Positions 61,825 to 64,000 of a stretch of 64,000 nucleotides of DNA are shown piece by piece. The translations under genes and the position numbers were made by a program. Under the pieces are notes generated by a model. It had not been told where the DNA came from. It saw only the letters and a list, made by a program, of their open reading frames with translations, and searched no databases. Source of the stretch: Cercozoa sp. M6MM. Lineage: Eukaryota > Endomyxa: Ascetosporea. The stretch lies in the NCBI GenBank assembly GCA_040357565.1, contig JBDODJ010000047.1, one strand, 5' to 3'. Numbering within the stretch: position 1 is the first letter of the stretch; each line of letters begins with the position of its first letter.

Positions 61825-62952
61825 ATGGCGGCAGAAATTGGCGTGACGCTTTTCAAATGTTCTGCACCCGACGATTTGGTTGCACTGCTGGAGGCCGATG
61901 AAGATTTCGACGTCTCCATGTCTGAAAAAAGTACAGCTCTTTCCGATGACGGGAAACTTGGTGATCAATGAGGTGTATGCGCGCAGAAACCAAGCTGACT
62001 GGCCGGATAGCGGACACGGTGTTCCTGTGGGTCCCTGCGCCCAGTAGACTGACGTCTGAGCACTGTTTGAAGCTGTGCCAGTCACTCCAGAAAGAACCTG
62101 AACGTACGATTCACTCAAAACCTCTGTTTTCCCATCAGTTTGGTGTGTGTGTGCGTGTGTGTGTGTGCGTGTGTGTGCGTGTGTGTGTGTGTGCGTGTGT
62201 GTGTGCTTGTGTGCGTGCGTGTGTGTGTGTGTGTGTTGCAGGCTGCGTGTTTCTGAAGGAAGGCAATGCACATGGAGCTGAGCACGACCCAAAGCACGCG
62301 CGATTCTCGCTGCAGCAGTCCGATAAACCGGCCAAAGAGTATAGTTTTTCTTTTAACCATCTTTATACTCTTTTGTGTACCCTTGTGTGCTACTGTATCT
62401 TGGCACAGACGGAAGCAGGAGCGGCAGGCCGTTGCACAGACGGCGCAGCAAGAAGTTGCCGCCTTTGAACGCGTGCAGGAAATCTTCGTGGTGCAGCATG
62501 GCATCTCCGTTTTCCCTGTGCGGTCACTCGAACACCTAGCGGCTGCGATACGGGTAGAGTTTTGCCATGTGCACGCGAACCGAAACATATCGAATTGGTG
62601 TGCATATTTGTCAGCAAATGGCTCTGACGAGAGCGCGCAAGAGTTTTTTGACGCAGCGATCGCCGCGCAAGACGCCTGTGAGGGAAAGACCACCTCTCGA
62701 TATGCTGCCTGAGGACAAGGCTCGGGTAGCACTAGCGCGCGCGCTTGGACTGCCTGCGCGAAACGAGTCACTCCTGGAGTCGCTCTCGCTTGCACAACTC
62801 CTCAATGGTACCCCAGACCATTTTGCTCTGGGTTCAAAGTAACGTGTCCATTGCTTGCAGAGGATGAACAAACGCTGCGATCACACGGCATCTCTGCCAG
62901 CGCCAGTCGACAAATCTACCGCAATGCACGCGGCGCTGACTTTGAGCGGTGA
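61825..62952 (+). CDS. uncharacterised 272-residue protein
   Basis: Six exons (61825-61960, 61987-62142, 62242-62338, 62409-62553, 62615-62807, 62861-62952) agree exactly in phase and give 272 residues. The start MAAEIGVTLFKCSAPDDLV leads to an acidic region (ALLEADEDFDVSMSEKST), then ADTVFLWVPAPSRLTSEHC, a basic helix KERKQERQAVAQTAQQEVA, then QEIFVVQHGISVFPVRSLE with helix HLAAAIRQMALTRARKSFL, and a C-terminal helical part (ARVALARALGLPARNESLL, LAQLLNEDEQTLRSHG). The strand-helix segment followed by helices is faintly like the inactive nuclease partner EME1, but I cannot support that call. The first exon overlaps, in antisense, a weaker minus-strand frame. Confidence 0.65.
62143..62236 (+). 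repeat. (GT)n / (GTGC) microsatellite at donor site
   Basis: The intron after exon 2 of the 272-residue protein is almost wholly GT units with interspersed GC, starting at the donor itself (TTTG/gtgtgtg). Confidence 0.93.
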
Positions 62953-63256
62953 CGCCACAGAGATCGATCTCTGCCCTGAAGAGACAGTCGAGTCAATGTA
63001 CTGTCAGTGCAGTCGTCGTAACATCATTTGCAATTTGATTAGGGTCACCAAAATTCTCCCTGCATACTATTGTATCGTATATGTGCAATCAATGAACGGA
63101 ACTAACTGACTGCACGCGAAGTCAGTCATCCGTCAAATTCGCTGATTAGTACTAAAATTTACCGACACGATAATCGAATAATATTAAACTGAACTTCAGA
63201 CTCAGTAGTCTCACGCAGGCGACGCACCAGCCACGCACGACTTGGAATACTGCGAT

Positions 63257-63702
63257 TCACTTTTTTCGACTAGGACTTCCCTCTGAATTGGAGGAGCACG
63301 GGGGCGTCAACGGAATCTGCGTAGGTATGCAATCAATCATGTGTACAGTATGGGATTTAGTGAATTAACAGCGCCTTATTGCACAATCACTGTGATACAG
63401 TGGTGTAACAAAATTGACTGGGACATGGTTAACTTATTTACCGTCACGGTAGCTGGCATACGCATCGGAACTTCTTCAATTATACTGACGCGTGGTTCCT
63501 AATAAAACGCGTGATCAGTGATTTTGATTAGCTCCGTACCGATGGTACTGGCACAAGGTGGAAGCAAGCTTGAAGGGATATATACCGCCGCGGAGACAGT
63601 ACGAACTGGGCCTGTAGAGATTCTTGGTTCCATGAGAGTGACATCGGCGGTGACACAGAACGCTGCATGAATAAGAGCAAGTAAGCCTGCGAAGCAACGC
63701 AT
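63257..63702 (-). CDS. small secreted protein
   Basis: Three exons (63702-63586, 63498-63442, 63316-63257), all phase 0, give 77 residues. MRCFAGLLALIHAAFCVTADV is a signal peptide. The short mature part contains two related motifs, MEPRISTGPVRTVSAA (exon 1) and EPRVSIIEEVPMRMPATV (exon 2), so exon 2 may be a diverged duplicate of the end of exon 1. It ends SSNSEGSPSRKK. No family is recognised. Confidence 0.6.
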
Positions 63703-63909
63703 TGTAGGAGCTGTCTGGGTTTATACGTATCTCTAACCCTTGCGTTACTCAGCTGACTCTGTCAGTTGTTTTCAGGCATGCACGTGGATGTCCGAAAGGA
63801 GACCACGCCAAGCCGCAGTCTTCAACCTCGACGATAAACCGAAATAGTTCTACCTTACCAACACTGTAGTTGTTAGCTGCGTTTTTAGTGGACACCCCCG
63901 TGTGTGGCG

Positions 63910-64000
63910 ATGGCACAGTTTCCCGAACTGCCCTCAGTGACGTCAGAGGCGCTGAGCAACGCACAGCCATGCGTGTTTCGAAATCAGTTTGTTAAGCGTC
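63910..64000 (+). CDS. possible start of a gene running off the window
   Basis: ATG at 63910 opens MAQFPELPSVTSEALSNAQP, and the frame is open to the window end. Composition is protein-like, but the piece is too short to assign. Confidence 0.35.
   Translation, partial: MAQFPELPSVTSEALSNAQPCVFRNQFVKR

Noticed and set aside
61700-61919. Minus-strand Ser-rich start (METSKSSSASSS) for the gene ending at 59395
   Set aside because: The plus-strand exon here is supported by exact phase over six exons, and a better minus start exists at 61607. Kept only as a possible overlap.

Overview
The window is nuclear DNA of an intron-dense eukaryotic microbe (a protist; I cannot place the lineage from sequence alone). 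Nearly every gene has GT...AG introns, mostly 40-120 bases long, and coding parts are GC-rich. Conserved eukaryotic genes are EF-1alpha, an IDH3-type isocitrate dehydrogenase, VPS15, CDK11, holocytochrome c synthase, EMC10 and a meiotic-clade AAA ATPase. No prokaryotic operon, CRISPR array or recognisable transposase was seen. Gene models below were joined by hand from splice sites and reading phase, so outer limits are firmer than inner exon edges.

Layout. 0-6 kb: the 3' part of a tyrosine-kinase-like (TKL) kinase (+), a Gly/Tyr/His-rich secreted protein (-) and a single-pass receptor-like kinase (-). 6.5-16.2 kb: an ABCG half-transporter (-), a perfect 24-bp inverted repeat, a helical-repeat/coiled-coil protein (-), a GPI-anchor-like surface protein (+) and a NADAR-fold protein (-). 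16.4-24.4 kb: a proteinase-K-like subtilase (+), a multi-pass membrane protein (-), the C-terminal part of a Neo1/ATP9-type P4-ATPase (-) and unassigned exons beside an assembly gap. 24.4-34.3 kb: NAD-isocitrate dehydrogenase (+), EF-1alpha (-), holocytochrome c synthase (+), an MFS transporter (-) and a secreted protein (+). 34.7-45.1 kb: one 10.4-kb gene for VPS15 (-). 45.1-50.1 kb: a U1 snRNA candidate, a Cys-rich secreted protein (+), a second copy of a 300-bp dispersed repeat, and an uncharacterised gene (-). 50.3-59 kb: CDK11 (+), EMC10 (-) and the AAA ATPase (+). 59.4-64 kb: two uncharacterised genes, a small secreted protein and the start of one more.

The most unusual feature is in the introns. 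In the VPS15, P4-ATPase, IDH, CDK11, AAA ATPase and EMC10 genes they look like copies of a few sequence families: (a) C-rich, telomere-like TTACCCC tracts running always on the sense strand; (b) repeats of the CACTCAGTGATCACGTG kind; (c) repeats of the GGTACCGTCCATTTGTAC kind. Genes such as ABCG, the coiled-coil gene, the subtilase, the MFS gene and the secreted-protein genes mostly lack families a-c and have plainer A/T-rich introns. This pattern suggests introner-like intron gain. All six 100-N gaps lie in or against such tracts or a (GT)n array.

Functionally the window is an ordinary mix of housekeeping genes (translation, TCA cycle, cytochrome c maturation, vesicle traffic and autophagy, ER membrane insertion, cell-cycle/splicing kinase) and secreted or surface proteins. 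I see no biosynthetic or defence cluster.
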